This document shows positions 42,634 through 51,263 of a stretch of 64,000 bases of DNA, piece after piece. The first letter of the stretch is position 1. Each line of letters begins with the position of its first letter. Made by a program: the position numbers and the translations under genes. The notes beneath the pieces were generated by a model, which saw only the letters and a program-made list of their open reading frames with translations, was not told the origin of the DNA and did not search any database. The DNA is taken from the NCBI GenBank assembly GCA_041281825.1, contig CP166298.1, forward strand, positions 2,914,001 through 2,978,000. The letters are read 5' to 3'. The DNA is from Paenibacillus_D tarimensis_A. GTDB taxonomy: Bacteria > Bacillota > Bacilli > Paenibacillales > Paenibacillaceae.

Positions 42634-44442
42634 ATGCGCGGTCTGATAGCACGATGGGAATGGTACGATTGGTTCATGATTGCGCTCAGGATTTGCTGGT
42701 CCATTTCTATCATTGCGCTATTGTGGGAAGTAGAGGGGCAGTGGAACTTTCCGTTCTGGATCAAGTTGGTTATTGCTTTCATTGTCATATCCGTTCCGTA
42801 CCTGGTTATGCGGATCAATCAACATCTGTATGCCGCGTGCGAGCTGTTGCTCCCCGGAGTTATCCTGTTCCTGTTGAATAAATCGAACCCGGACACCCAT
42901 TTGTATCTCCTTCCGATTTCTTTTATGATCGGTTACAACAGCCCCGGTTATGCGTTCATGTGGCTGGCTCCTTTGACAGCCTTCGCTTTCCCGGCATGGC
43001 TCGGTTGGCATATGAATTACTCATGGGATACCATCGTGTTCGGGATTATTTTCAATTATTGCGTTACTTACGGATTGGGCTATGCCTTTCGTTTACTTAT
43101 TACTTCGACTAAGCAAAGCAAAATCATCGAAGAGCAGAACAGAATGTTGGAGCAAAATATAAAGCAGATTGAGAGAATAACGCTTTTGGAGGAGCGCAAC
43201 CGGCTTTCGCGCGAAATGCACGATACGATCGGACACATGCTCACATCCCTGATCATGGGTATGGAGTCACTTCGCGGGTCGATGGCTCCTGGCACGGAGA
43301 AGAGCAAGCTGGAAACGCTCCTGTCCCTGACGAGGGCGGGCTTCGAGGATATTCGCAGGCATATTCACGATATTCAAACGGAACAAACGGACTTGCCGCT
43401 ACCGGTGCTGCTGGATGATATCGCAAGGGCCTTTGCGCAGCAGACCGGCGTGAAGATTGAGCTGGAACAGTCGGGGGATCCTATTCCTGTACCTCGGCAA
43501 GGCCGGTTCACGTTCATGCGCTGTTTACAAGAGGCGCTGACCAATTCGGTTCGGCACGGCCAGGCGGATCGTATCACCGTGATGCTTCGCTTCGAGAAGG
43601 ATAGCATTATGCTGCAGATCCGGGATAACGGAATGGGACGTGAAGATTTGCAGCCCGGATTCGGCATTACGGGTATGCGAGATAGGCTCGAAGCCTTGAA
43701 TGGAAGCCTAGAGCTCCAGTCGGATCTTCGGAACGGAACGATCGTGACTTGCTCCCTGCCGTATCAACCGTCGGAAACCAAGCAAGTTATTCATGTCGTC
43801 ATAGTGGATGACCAGCCGATCGTACTGGAAGGATTAAAGACCTTGTTGGAGAACGAGGACGGGATCCATGTAGCGGCTACCGCCGTGAACGGGCTTGAGG
43901 CTATTAGGGTCTGTGAACAAACGAATCCGGATCTGGTTCTCATGGACATGCAAATGCCGGTCATGGACGGAATTTCCGCTTTACAGACAATCAAGCAAGC
44001 TTATCCGGGAATCAAGGTAGTGATGATGTCCACTTTCGAGGAGTTGGATCAGGCGCTAACCGCTTTAAAGAACGGCGCTGACGGGTACTGCCTGAAGTCG
44101 GCGCAATTGCAGGAGCTTATTGAGACAGTACGCCTCATCCATTCGGGGGGAACCGCGATTAATCGGGAGATCACGGCCAAAATGCTTGAGAGGTTCGATC
44201 GAGTTTCCGAGGTCGCCGAACCGGCTGCTGTGGATCGATTTCTTTATGGATTAACCAAACGCGAGATGGAGATATTGCAGTATCTGGATTCGGGGATGCG
44301 TTATAAGACGTTGGCGGCAAAGCTGTTCTTGTCCGAAGGAACGGTGCGCAATTACATTTCTACGATTTACGGCAAGCTGGGCGTCAGTAATCGGGAGGAG
44401 GCGGTGGAGAAGGCACGTACGGAAGGCTTGTTGACCGGTTAG
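42634..44442 (+). CDS. One-chain NarL-type histidine kinase and response regulator fusion
   Basis: One 602-residue frame holds a complete two-component pair. Residues ~10-160 are five to six membrane helices. HisKA_3 follows with LLEERNRLSREMHDTIGHML (His ~199), and HATPase with LQEALTNSVRHG, DNGMGREDL and GFGITGMRDRL. After SLPYQPSETKQ comes a receiver (VIHVVIVDDQP, LVLMDMQMP with Asp ~437) and a LuxR helix-turn-helix (LTKREMEILQYLDSGMRYKTLAAKLFLSEGTVRNYIS). The kinase half resembles DesK/LiaS types, the regulator half DesR/NarL. No stop or shift separates them. The start is ATG 42634 with TTGGAGG upstream. Confidence 0.92.
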   Translation: MRGLIARWEWYDWFMIALRICWSISIIALLWEVEGQWNFPFWIKLVIAFIVISVPYLVMRINQHLYAACELLLPGVILFLLNKSNPDTHLYLLPISFMIGYNSPGYAFMWLAPLTAFAFPAWLGWHMNYSWDTIVFGIIFNYCVTYGLGYAFRLLITSTKQSKIIEEQNRMLEQNIKQIERITLLEERNRLSREMHDTIGHMLTSLIMGMESLRGSMAPGTEKSKLETLLSLTRAGFEDIRRHIHDIQTEQTDLPLPVLLDDIARAFAQQTGVKIELEQSGDPIPVPRQGRFTFMRCLQEALTNSVRHGQADRITVMLRFEKDSIMLQIRDNGMGREDLQPGFGITGMRDRLEALNGSLELQSDLRNGTIVTCSLPYQPSETKQVIHVVIVDDQPIVLEGLKTLLENEDGIHVAATAVNGLEAIRVCEQTNPDLVLMDMQMPVMDGISALQTIKQAYPGIKVVMMSTFEELDQALTALKNGADGYCLKSAQLQELIETVRLIHSGGTAINREITAKMLERFDRVSEVAEPAAVDRFLYGLTKREMEILQYLDSGMRYKTLAAKLFLSEGTVRNYISTIYGKLGVSNREEAVEKARTEGLLTG

Positions 44443-44548
44443 GAGCGGGGCGTGCGGATAACCTGATTTCCCGCGACGGGCAGGATAATTCCATTTACCA
44501 TCGCCAGCTGCTTGCGGGAATACACAGATATTCGACATCAATAAAAAC

Positions 44549-44594
44549 AGTCGCAGAGTCCCGGCGGTCATGCCGGTGCCCTGCGACTTTTTTG
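44549..44594 (+). terminator. Terminator of the kinase-regulator gene
   Basis: AGTCGCAG / CTGCGACT outer stem, CCGGC / GCCGG inner stem, then TTTTTT. Confidence 0.88.
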
Positions 44595-44620
44595 GCGCGT
44601 ATCGGAACGAGAAACTTAGT

Positions 44621-45118
44621 TCATTGGGCTTGCTCGTCGGCCGAGGGACCGTAGATGCCCGGCACCGGAATATCGAGAAGCCGCAAGTATACCCCGAGCT
44701 GCGCCCGGTGGTGGACCATGTGGCTTAAGCCGAAGGTGCGGAGCGCGATCGCCCGCGGCTTGCGGAGGATGATATGGTCGCCATGACGCAGCGTCCATTC
44801 CTCGCCGAGTGTTTTCTCGTCGCATTCGGCGAGCAATTTTTCAAACTTGCCGACGTTTGCGTCGAACTCTTCCAGAACGTCAGCGCGTTTGTCCAAAGGC
44901 TCCCGCCGCATTGGCACGGTCGAAAGATCGAACTCCGGGTACTGAAAAATCGCGATTTGCCAGTTCAGCAGGTTGATCAGGTGCGTGGCCAGCCCGCCGA
45001 GCGTCATCGATTTCTCGTGCGGCTTCCATGACATATGCTCCTCGGGCAAGCGTTCCAGAATGCGGCGCGTAGTGGCCAGTTCATGCGTTGCGTCGCCGAC
45101 GATTAGTTGTTTGACCAT
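44621..45118 (-). CDS. DinB-family protein
   Basis: A 165-residue four-helix-bundle protein of the DinB/YfiT superfamily. The metal-ligand pattern is visible: a His in LATHLINLLNWQ and the later pair in LSHMVHHRAQLGVYLRLLD. Such proteins are metal-dependent thiol-type transferases or stress proteins; the substrate is unknown. The ATG at 45118 follows GGAGGAGAGG; a longer in-frame start at 45148 runs through that ribosome binding site. The ~230 bp up to the AAA gene have no feature I can support. Confidence 0.88.
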   Translation of the reverse strand: MVKQLIVGDATHELATTRRILERLPEEHMSWKPHEKSMTLGGLATHLINLLNWQIAIFQYPEFDLSTVPMRREPLDKRADVLEEFDANVGKFEKLLAECDEKTLGEEWTLRHGDHIILRKPRAIALRTFGLSHMVHHRAQLGVYLRLLDIPVPGIYGPSADEQAQ

Positions 45119-45365
45119 AAATTCCTCTCCTCCCTTATGGTTTAGCATACTATAAATTCCAGCGAGTGGAAAGCTTTCTAGTTAACACTATGATATTGCG
45201 CTATTCTACCCGAGAGCTGAGTAGCGGCATGCTTTCTCACTCCAGCATAATCCGTTAACTTCTATACAATTCGGTCGGAAATGGGACGATGTTCTTGAGA
45301 GTCAACATTTATGTTAATATCAGGTTGGATCATCTGCAGAGATACTGAACTTGGAGTTGAGATCA

Positions 45366-46079
45366 ATGTTTTTACGAGGCCTTTCAGTATTAAAAGCTTC
45401 TATAACTAATCCTAACATTTATCCATTTTCAATTCCCTCAATAAAGTCTCTTGATTCAATATCTTTTCATACCAATGTTACTTTCTTTGTTGGTGAAAAT
45501 GGATCAGGGAAATCAACTCTTCTAGAGGCCATTGCTTATCAATGCGGTTTCAACACGGCAGGTGGAGGTAGAAATAATACTTACGAAGTGGAGGAATCCC
45601 AATCTTCATTAGGAGATGCGATCCGTCTTTCTTGGTTTCCGAAGATTACAAATGGCTTTTTCTTAAGGGCAGAGACATTTTATCATTTTGCTTCTCATAT
45701 CGACAGCATGCCGTCAAGCTTACAATATTATGGTGGAAAATCGTTACACAAACAGTCACATGGAGAAGCATTCTTGTCTCTTTTTCGTAATCGTTTCGGC
45801 AAAAAGGCAATCTATCTGTTGGATGAGCCTGAGGCTGCATTGTCTCCCGCAAGGCAGCTGGCATTATTACGCGTGATCAAAGATCTTGAAAAAGAAGCAC
45901 AATTCATTATTGCTACACACTCTCCCATCTTATTGGGGTACCCTGATGCGCAAATTTTCAATTTCGATACTCAGCCAATTAGTAAAATCGATTATGAGGA
46001 CACTCTGCATTATGTAGTTACTAGAAGATTCCTTGAAAAAAGACAAACAGTTCTTAATGAATTATTTAATGAAGACTGA
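45366..46079 (+). CDS. AAA-family ATPase, ABC/SMC-like nucleotide-binding domain
   Basis: A 237-residue single-domain ATPase. Walker A is FFVGENGSGKSTLLEA, the signature-like region is KQSHGEAFLSLF, Walker B is IYLLDEPEAALSP and the switch is IATHSPIL. This is the compact YhaN/RecF-like type without transporter partners. It is often annotated only as ATP-binding protein and found alone or with nucleases in defence loci. Here the neighbour is a possible HhH-GPD protein 110 bp on. The start at ATG 45366 follows GGAG; a TTG at 45351 would overlap that site. Base composition drops here compared with 40-45 kb. Confidence 0.85.
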   Translation: MFLRGLSVLKASITNPNIYPFSIPSIKSLDSISFHTNVTFFVGENGSGKSTLLEAIAYQCGFNTAGGGRNNTYEVEESQSSLGDAIRLSWFPKITNGFFLRAETFYHFASHIDSMPSSLQYYGGKSLHKQSHGEAFLSLFRNRFGKKAIYLLDEPEAALSPARQLALLRVIKDLEKEAQFIIATHSPILLGYPDAQIFNFDTQPISKIDYEDTLHYVVTRRFLEKRQTVLNELFNED

Positions 46080-46188
46080 TGAATTAATGGGGGACGCGAA
46101 CTCAATGAAGCTGTCGCGAGATTGACCGGCTGAATTGCACAATAAGTGATCTTAAGTTATCAGTAGGAATTAAACTTGGGGGAATACA

Positions 46189-46953
46189 ATGGTAAGAGAT
46201 ACCTTACTAGAAAATGTAAAGCTATTGATTCAAAAGTATTCCGAAGGTCATCTCGGCGGTGAAGTAATGCCAGAAGATGCACTAATTGGCATTGTTCCCG
46301 AGGATGATTTATTGAACGTGTTGACACTGGGAATGTCTCTAAATTACCAAAGAAACTCCTATTCATTATGGCAGTCGATTGCGCAAGCGTATCTCGATGA
46401 CAGCTCCCGATGGATTTTTAATCCACTTGTTGCTGCCGAAAGTGAGTTAATCGATTTACGAAATGCGCTACTTCATTACCGTGTTGCATTGCAGCCCAAT
46501 CGTCATCCTGAAATCTGGAAAAGTGTCTCTAAAGGGATAGTTCAATCTTCCCTAAGGGGAGACGTATTTGGATTAATTGAATCCGCTCAATTTGACGTTG
46601 CAGCATTAAAAACGATTATGCAGATTAAGCGGAAATCGGACTTCCCATATCTTTCTGGTCCAAAAATCTTCAATTATTGGTTATATGTTTTGGAGACTTA
46701 TACAGGAGTTAAATGGAAATCCCGTGAACTTATTACAATTGCTCCTGATACCCACATCTTACAAGCTACCGTAAAATTGGGTCTTTGTAGTTCGGAGGTT
46801 TTGAATGGTTCCGGAGACGATAGACAAGCTGTTGCTGAAGCGTGGGAGAAAACGCTATTCGGTAGTGGGATAGCGCCAATTGATGTTCATACACCACTAT
46901 GGTTATGGAGTCGTGCAGGTTTCCCGGAACTTTCAGTAAATACTTCAGAGTGA
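46189..46953 (+). CDS. Uncharacterised protein, possibly HhH-GPD (DNA glycosylase-like)
   Basis: This 254-residue protein is mostly helical. The stretch FPYLSGPKIFNYWLYVLETY followed by ITIAPDTHILQATVKLGL has the shape of the helix-hairpin-helix and catalytic-Asp region of HhH-GPD glycosylases (PG-K-A...; DTH.xR). The Lys is present in GPKIFNYW and an Asp in PDTHILQ. No Fe-S cysteine cluster is seen. This is a resemblance, not a secure family call. The ATG at 46189 follows TTGGGGG. It might act with the AAA ATPase upstream. Confidence 0.6.
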   Translation: MVRDTLLENVKLLIQKYSEGHLGGEVMPEDALIGIVPEDDLLNVLTLGMSLNYQRNSYSLWQSIAQAYLDDSSRWIFNPLVAAESELIDLRNALLHYRVALQPNRHPEIWKSVSKGIVQSSLRGDVFGLIESAQFDVAALKTIMQIKRKSDFPYLSGPKIFNYWLYVLETYTGVKWKSRELITIAPDTHILQATVKLGLCSSEVLNGSGDDRQAVAEAWEKTLFGSGIAPIDVHTPLWLWSRAGFPELSVNTSE

Positions 46954-47021
46954 GGACCTAATTCAATCGCCAAGATAACGAACAGTTGTTTGGATGGGTT
47001 TTCTGAAAGGGATTATTTTTA

Positions 47022-47869
47022 ATGAAAAACTACACTGATGAAAAAATGTTGTATTTAATTTCGTTTATCTCGACTGGCGCAGAAAATTACGTTAAAGATG
47101 CAATCACAAATAAAACGGTGACAGTCATCTTTTATGAGGAGTCCATTCAAAATCATGGTATCTTTTGTTTGGTGGAGAATGCTGATTGTATAATAGCATT
47201 TGCTTCTTTCATCAAATACAGAATGAGCGACTCATTATTAGAATTAATTGAAAGCAAAATAAGTCCTTATTTAAAGGGTACGGAAACAAGGGAGATCTGC
47301 TTTAATGTAAATGGAAGAAACAAAGAAATAATTGAGTTCGTGAGAGAACTTGGATTCACAACAGATATGGAAGGCTTCCAGTTGAAGTATTCCAACAACA
47401 ATGCAGCCGGCCTCTCCGATCAGTCATTATTTTTGGAAAAAGGATTCACGCCGGATATGCTCGGAGCATTTATTCGTTTATTTGATAGAGCGCGTATTAT
47501 GAATTAAACAAAGATAATGGCTGGAGAACAGATACTTGCCAAAGAGCGCCTGAAAAATTTCTGAGAACATTTAATGAATATGAACTAGAAAATCAGGTGC
47601 AATCATTTTGGCTGAGCGATCAATTGATCGGCGCCTATGTTACAAAAGGAGAGTATATTCGCGATTTGGTGATAGATCCCAAATTTCAAAACCGTGGATA
47701 TGGAAGTAGTATATTGAAAAGTTGTATTAACCGGATGATTTTGCGTGGGATGGAAAATATTTATCTGCGTGTGGCTAAATCTAATGTTGGTGCAAAAAGG
47801 TTTTATGAAAAAAATAGTTTTATTGAAATTTCTTCATTTGCTGAGCATACTTACAAAGGCAACCACTAA
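47022..47869 (+). pseudogene. GNAT acetyltransferase gene broken by a frameshift
   Basis: The first frame (47022-47507) gives a 161-residue N-terminal GNAT-like domain ending FIRLFDRARIMN. The homologous reading continues in another frame from the same point as AYYELNKDNGW into FWLSDQLIGAYVTKGEYIRD and LVIDPKFQNRGYGSSILKSC (acetyl-CoA motif), ending at 47869 with RFYEKNSFIEI. The break is at the short tandem CGCG (47491-47494), consistent with a 2-bp insertion. Intact, it would be a two-part GNAT of about 280 residues. Confidence 0.75.
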
Positions 47870-47955
47870 ACACAATAGCAAAATTTGCTCACGAACGGGC
47901 AGGTCAGTTGAATTATAATCTTGTGGTATATCCAAATGTATAAATAAAAATTAAG

Positions 47956-47979
47956 GATCCGCCGCGGCGGATCTTTTTA
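47956..47979 (+). terminator. Terminator downstream of the broken GNAT gene
   Basis: GATCCGCCG / CGGCGGATC palindrome followed by TTTTTAT. It lies between the GNAT remnant and the convergent small membrane-protein gene. Confidence 0.8.
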
Positions 47980-48085
47980 TAAACAATTACTATTGTGAAC
48001 ATTTTAACGAGAGGAAGTATGCTGCGATTCCTACTGTTTATCTCTTGGCTCGTTATAACGTTTTTAGGCTTTTTGGGCCGTTAAT

Positions 48086-48355
48086 TCAGTCATCTTGGCT
48101 TTTATGTTCATTTTGTGTTTGTTTATTATTTTCTAAATACGTTTTTATCGCAACAATTAGATTAGCAACCCCTGTAAGCATAACACCAATGTTTACAGCT
48201 AGTTGGACGGGCGTGAAAGCTACTGGTGTGCCATTACCAACAGGCCCTGTTTTGGGCTGATTTGCATCCCAATATCCATATAATAATCCTATTAACGGTA
48301 TAATTATCGCTATAACACTGGCTACGATATAACCAACATACTTATTCAATTTCAT
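48086..48355 (-). CDS. Small membrane protein, two helices, unknown
   Basis: An 89-residue protein with two membrane segments (YVGYIVASVIAIIIPLIGLL and VQLAVNIGVMLTGVANLIVA) and a hydrophilic, charged tail. It has an excellent ribosome binding site (AAGGAGGAG). The size and topology would suit a holin or a small toxin-like protein, but no family is recognised and no phage genes are near. The ~290 bp to the next gene contain no other feature. Confidence 0.6.
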   Translation of the reverse strand: MKLNKYVGYIVASVIAIIIPLIGLLYGYWDANQPKTGPVGNGTPVAFTPVQLAVNIGVMLTGVANLIVAIKTYLENNKQTQNEHKSQDD

Positions 48356-48646
48356 CTCCTCCTTATTTGTAATGGTATTATTATTGTATCATCTCCCATG
48401 TGAATCAGACACACCGGGCTTGTTGGTTTGACTTAACCATCATTCGTTTTCTCAACTAATATATCTCTCCCAGCCGTTGAATCAGTATATACCATTTTAG
48501 GTTCAAGCCCTAATGTGCCGTCATATGTGTAAAGTTAAGTAAAGATATTCATTGCCTATAACCCAGCCATTTCAAATGCTATGATTTTCATATCAGATGC
48601 GCAGCTGATGTTATTCTAATTTGAAAATGGAAAAGGAGACCAAAAG

Positions 48647-49351
48647 ATGGGTAAGGACAATATTATAAAAGCGATGCTTTCTGAAAAGGTAAATATGACA
48701 CCCAATGGTTTTGTTGCAGATCAATTAAGCCCAGAACAATTTGCAGATAGCTACGAATTATTTTTTGACAAGATTTTTGAAATCAGTTCATCTGATATTG
48801 CGGGAGTAGAAGGCTATGGTGAGTTTAATGATGATTGTAAAACAGAATATGGGACCTGCAGGGAATTTCTGATCAATACATTTGCAGAAGATAAAGAAGG
48901 GTACTGGTTTAATTGGAGGGAGATGTTCGAAACAACGGTTTTAGAACGTGAATTCTTCGAGAAATACTTCAAGGAAATGGAGGGCAGAATTCCTTATTGT
49001 GAAGGAAATCGTTATATGGTTTATAATAATACATTTTTCGTCAATATGATCACAGATGGAAAGACAATGGTTGGGTTCCCTGACTGGAGCAGATCCGGCA
49101 TTTGCGATTTCCTTTTGGATTTTGCCATTATGGACTTAAATAAGCCTTACATGAATATACCGGAACTGTTGGACCAGTATTGCAAGAATAGAAATATCGT
49201 CATACCGGATTATAAAGAAAGATTCTTATGTATGGCTTATTATAAAGGGATCGATACCTTGCGTTGGCATGCATCGATTGATGACACGGAATCCTGCATG
49301 TCCATCATGAAATCCATCAGTGAACTGAAAGACCGACTATACGCCTTATAG
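48647..49351 (+). CDS. Truncated, degenerate aminoglycoside-phosphotransferase-like protein
   Basis: A 234-residue protein corresponding to the C-lobe of APH-family kinases. VEGYGEFNDDCKTEYGTCREF matches the usual GYG-W-ENG-G-F-SW-xFL region, and MVGFPDWSRSGICDFLLDFA matches the metal-binding IDW...GDxxyDLA block. The catalytic loop, normally HGDF-xxN, reads VYNNTFFVNM, so the catalytic Asp is missing. The ATP-binding N-lobe is also absent. It is therefore unlikely to phosphorylate. The start has AAAAGGAG. It may be a decaying gene or a kinase-like binding protein. It is followed 11 bp on by the CD3324-type gene. Confidence 0.7.
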   Translation: MGKDNIIKAMLSEKVNMTPNGFVADQLSPEQFADSYELFFDKIFEISSSDIAGVEGYGEFNDDCKTEYGTCREFLINTFAEDKEGYWFNWREMFETTVLEREFFEKYFKEMEGRIPYCEGNRYMVYNNTFFVNMITDGKTMVGFPDWSRSGICDFLLDFAIMDLNKPYMNIPELLDQYCKNRNIVIPDYKERFLCMAYYKGIDTLRWHASIDDTESCMSIMKSISELKDRLYAL

Positions 49352-49362
49352 AGGGTGATGGT

Positions 49363-50061
49363 ATGAAATATGAAAATGCCGGCGATGTGATACCAGAGGA
49401 GCTATTGAAAGAAATCCAGAAATACGCGGCAGGAAAACTTCTTTATATTCCTACTGGGGAGGAAAAAAAGGCTTGGGGCGAGTCGTCCGGTTACCGAAAT
49501 CAACTGCAGAGGCGCAACCTCATGATTCGCAATAAGTATGCCCATGGGGTTACGGTTTCGGAACTTGCCGACGAATACTTTTTATCCTTGGATTCCGTTA
49601 AGAAAATCATCTATTCGAAGAAAATCGAAAGACATCTAACATATGCTCCGACTTTGGAGTCAGCTGTACAATATGCGAATGTCGGGATGTTCGAAGAATG
49701 GATTCAATGCTATCTGCTGCTTACCCGAAAAGTCGCTCCCAGTCTACATGATTTCATGAAGGAAAATCATCTATATTTCGGAGTCGTTAAGTTTCCATTG
49801 CGTCTCATTCAACGTGATGGAATAGAGACCGGGGAAAACCATACAGATGAAGATGAAGACTATGCAGCCGATCTACCACCGCTTCTTGTTCAGTACGAAG
49901 AAGGCAAATTTCATTGTATCGTACAGAAGGATTTATTGGCCGTGTTAAAACATCGCAAAGTAAATGCTTATCCGACCATAATCGTTATGAAGGGTAATGA
50001 CGATTATAAAAGGTTTATGAAATACTATGGAACCATATTCTTTTATGTTGATAAAGTGTAA
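49363..50061 (+). CDS. CD3324-family (Mor-like helix-turn-helix) protein with C-terminal extension
   Basis: A 232-residue protein. The first ~90 residues match the CD3324 family (VIPEELLKEIQKYAAGKLLY, then a kinase-neighbour type WGESSGYRNQLQRRNLMIRN, and VSELADEYFLSLDSVKKIIY, a Mor-like helix-turn-helix). The remaining ~140 residues are an extension with FEEWIQCYLLLTRKVAPSLH and a small ParB-like or nuclease-like ending that I cannot place. The ATG follows GAGGGTGATGG. The close spacing suggests co-expression with the APH-like gene. Confidence 0.75.
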   Translation: MKYENAGDVIPEELLKEIQKYAAGKLLYIPTGEEKKAWGESSGYRNQLQRRNLMIRNKYAHGVTVSELADEYFLSLDSVKKIIYSKKIERHLTYAPTLESAVQYANVGMFEEWIQCYLLLTRKVAPSLHDFMKENHLYFGVVKFPLRLIQRDGIETGENHTDEDEDYAADLPPLLVQYEEGKFHCIVQKDLLAVLKHRKVNAYPTIIVMKGNDDYKRFMKYYGTIFFYVDKV

Positions 50062-50160
50062 TTTTGATGGGCCATCCATTGCGGGATGGCCCAAAACTTG
50101 CCAATTCATTCCGATTCATCAAAATCAGGAATTGATCGAGAATGATGATGGACGGGCGCC

Positions 50161-50790
50161 ATGCATCAGCTCGAGCGGAGCATACAGCGCTTGTGGCACA
50201 GACAATCGAAAAATTATAATTTAATTTCTTTTCCTTATGATGAAAACTATTGGGTTATATGCTCCGTTATGGCGATACACAGCTCAAGAACGAAGGGCGA
50301 AGGGTAGAGGCGGTTACGTATTCCTTGCGGGAAGGACATCCTGTATATGAAATCATGAGACAGTGCTTCAGTCGGTCAAGACAGATTGAGCAGAATTATT
50401 ACCGAATATGTGATATGAGAAGCTTTTTGCTGCGAATTTCCCAGTGCTAGAGCAGAGAATTGCAAGCTCGTATATTTGCAGTTATACAAGGACGGTTTCT
50501 GTGTAACTATTTGAGCTGAAACAAGTGCTTGTAATTGACCTATATGACGGCAGGTTAAGGGATATTCGCTGGGAAGGTAACCCTTGGCATCATTTTAAAG
50601 ATATTCATATGCCAATCGAGGCTTTTATGCATCTTTTGTTTGGACAGAAGGATATTGAAGAGTTAATGGTTGCTTACCGGGAAGTAGGCAGCTGGAACAG
50701 CGCACCGGGTCTGGACAATGAAATGCGCATACTGTTAAAAGTACTTTTTCCCAAAAAACCTAGCCATATCATCCTTTGTAAACAAATCGT
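50161..50790 (+). pseudogene. Decayed GNAT/Eis-like acetyltransferase gene
   Basis: Segments of one protein appear in successive frames: PYDENYWVICSVMAIHSSR (from 50161), VEAVTYSLREGHPVYEIMRQ with QNYYRICDMRSFLL (50300-50450), and IDLYDGRLRDIRWEGNPWHH, MHLLFGQKDIEELMVAYREV and LFPKKPSHIILC (50525-50784). The last part is the sterol-carrier-like C-terminal domain of Eis-type GNATs. There are at least two frameshifts and no intact start. Confidence 0.7.
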
Positions 50791-50865
50791 GATAATACTA
50801 GTAGATCGTTCCTTAAATATCGATTCTATGCACGTCCGGGCGGGGGGAATAGGGATCATAACAGC

Positions 50866-50998
50866 TAACGGTCATAAGTGCCGTTTAAACGGTCCTTTTC
50901 CGAATTTTGAAGTTCTAACGGACATGGGTGACGTTTAAGGATCGGATAGACGCGTTTGGAAGCCGTTTGCAATGTTTTAGCGGCCTGAGTGACCGTTA
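50866..50998. repeat. Intergenic repeat element related to the one at 16680
   Basis: TAACGGTCATAAGTGCCGTT at 50866 and TAACGGACATGGGTGACGTT at 50916 are direct copies exactly 50 bp apart. An inverted copy (complement of TAACGGTCACTCAGGCCGCT) is at 50979-50998. Shape and spacing match the 16680 element. The ~265 bp from here to the amine oxidase contain a further CCGTTAC half and no gene. Confidence 0.6.
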
Positions 50999-51263
50999 CA
51001 GACGAAGAAACGTCTATTTTTCCTTTTTAAAGGTCAGTTCTGTCCGTTACACCACACTCCGGTCAGGGTCAGGGCTTCCCTTGTAGCCCGTCAGGCATCT
51101 CCTGGTTATTTGGCGACCATCATGATGACAATGTGACTGTTACGGATTAACCTACTCAAAGCTCAAGGTTGTAATTTTTTGTGTTTGATAGCGTCATAAC
51201 ACCTCCAAATTTCACATAGTTCTTACAGATAACTTGTGAAATTCAGGTTTAAAGGAGGACGTC

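Noticed and set aside
45366..46953. Two-gene anti-phage defence system (ATPase plus glycosylase-like protein)
   Set aside because: The second protein's family is unsure and no toxin, restriction or retron component is present; kept only as a neighbour note.
48086..48355. Holin of a prophage
   Set aside because: Two helices alone are not enough; there are no lysin, tail, integrase or other phage genes nearby.
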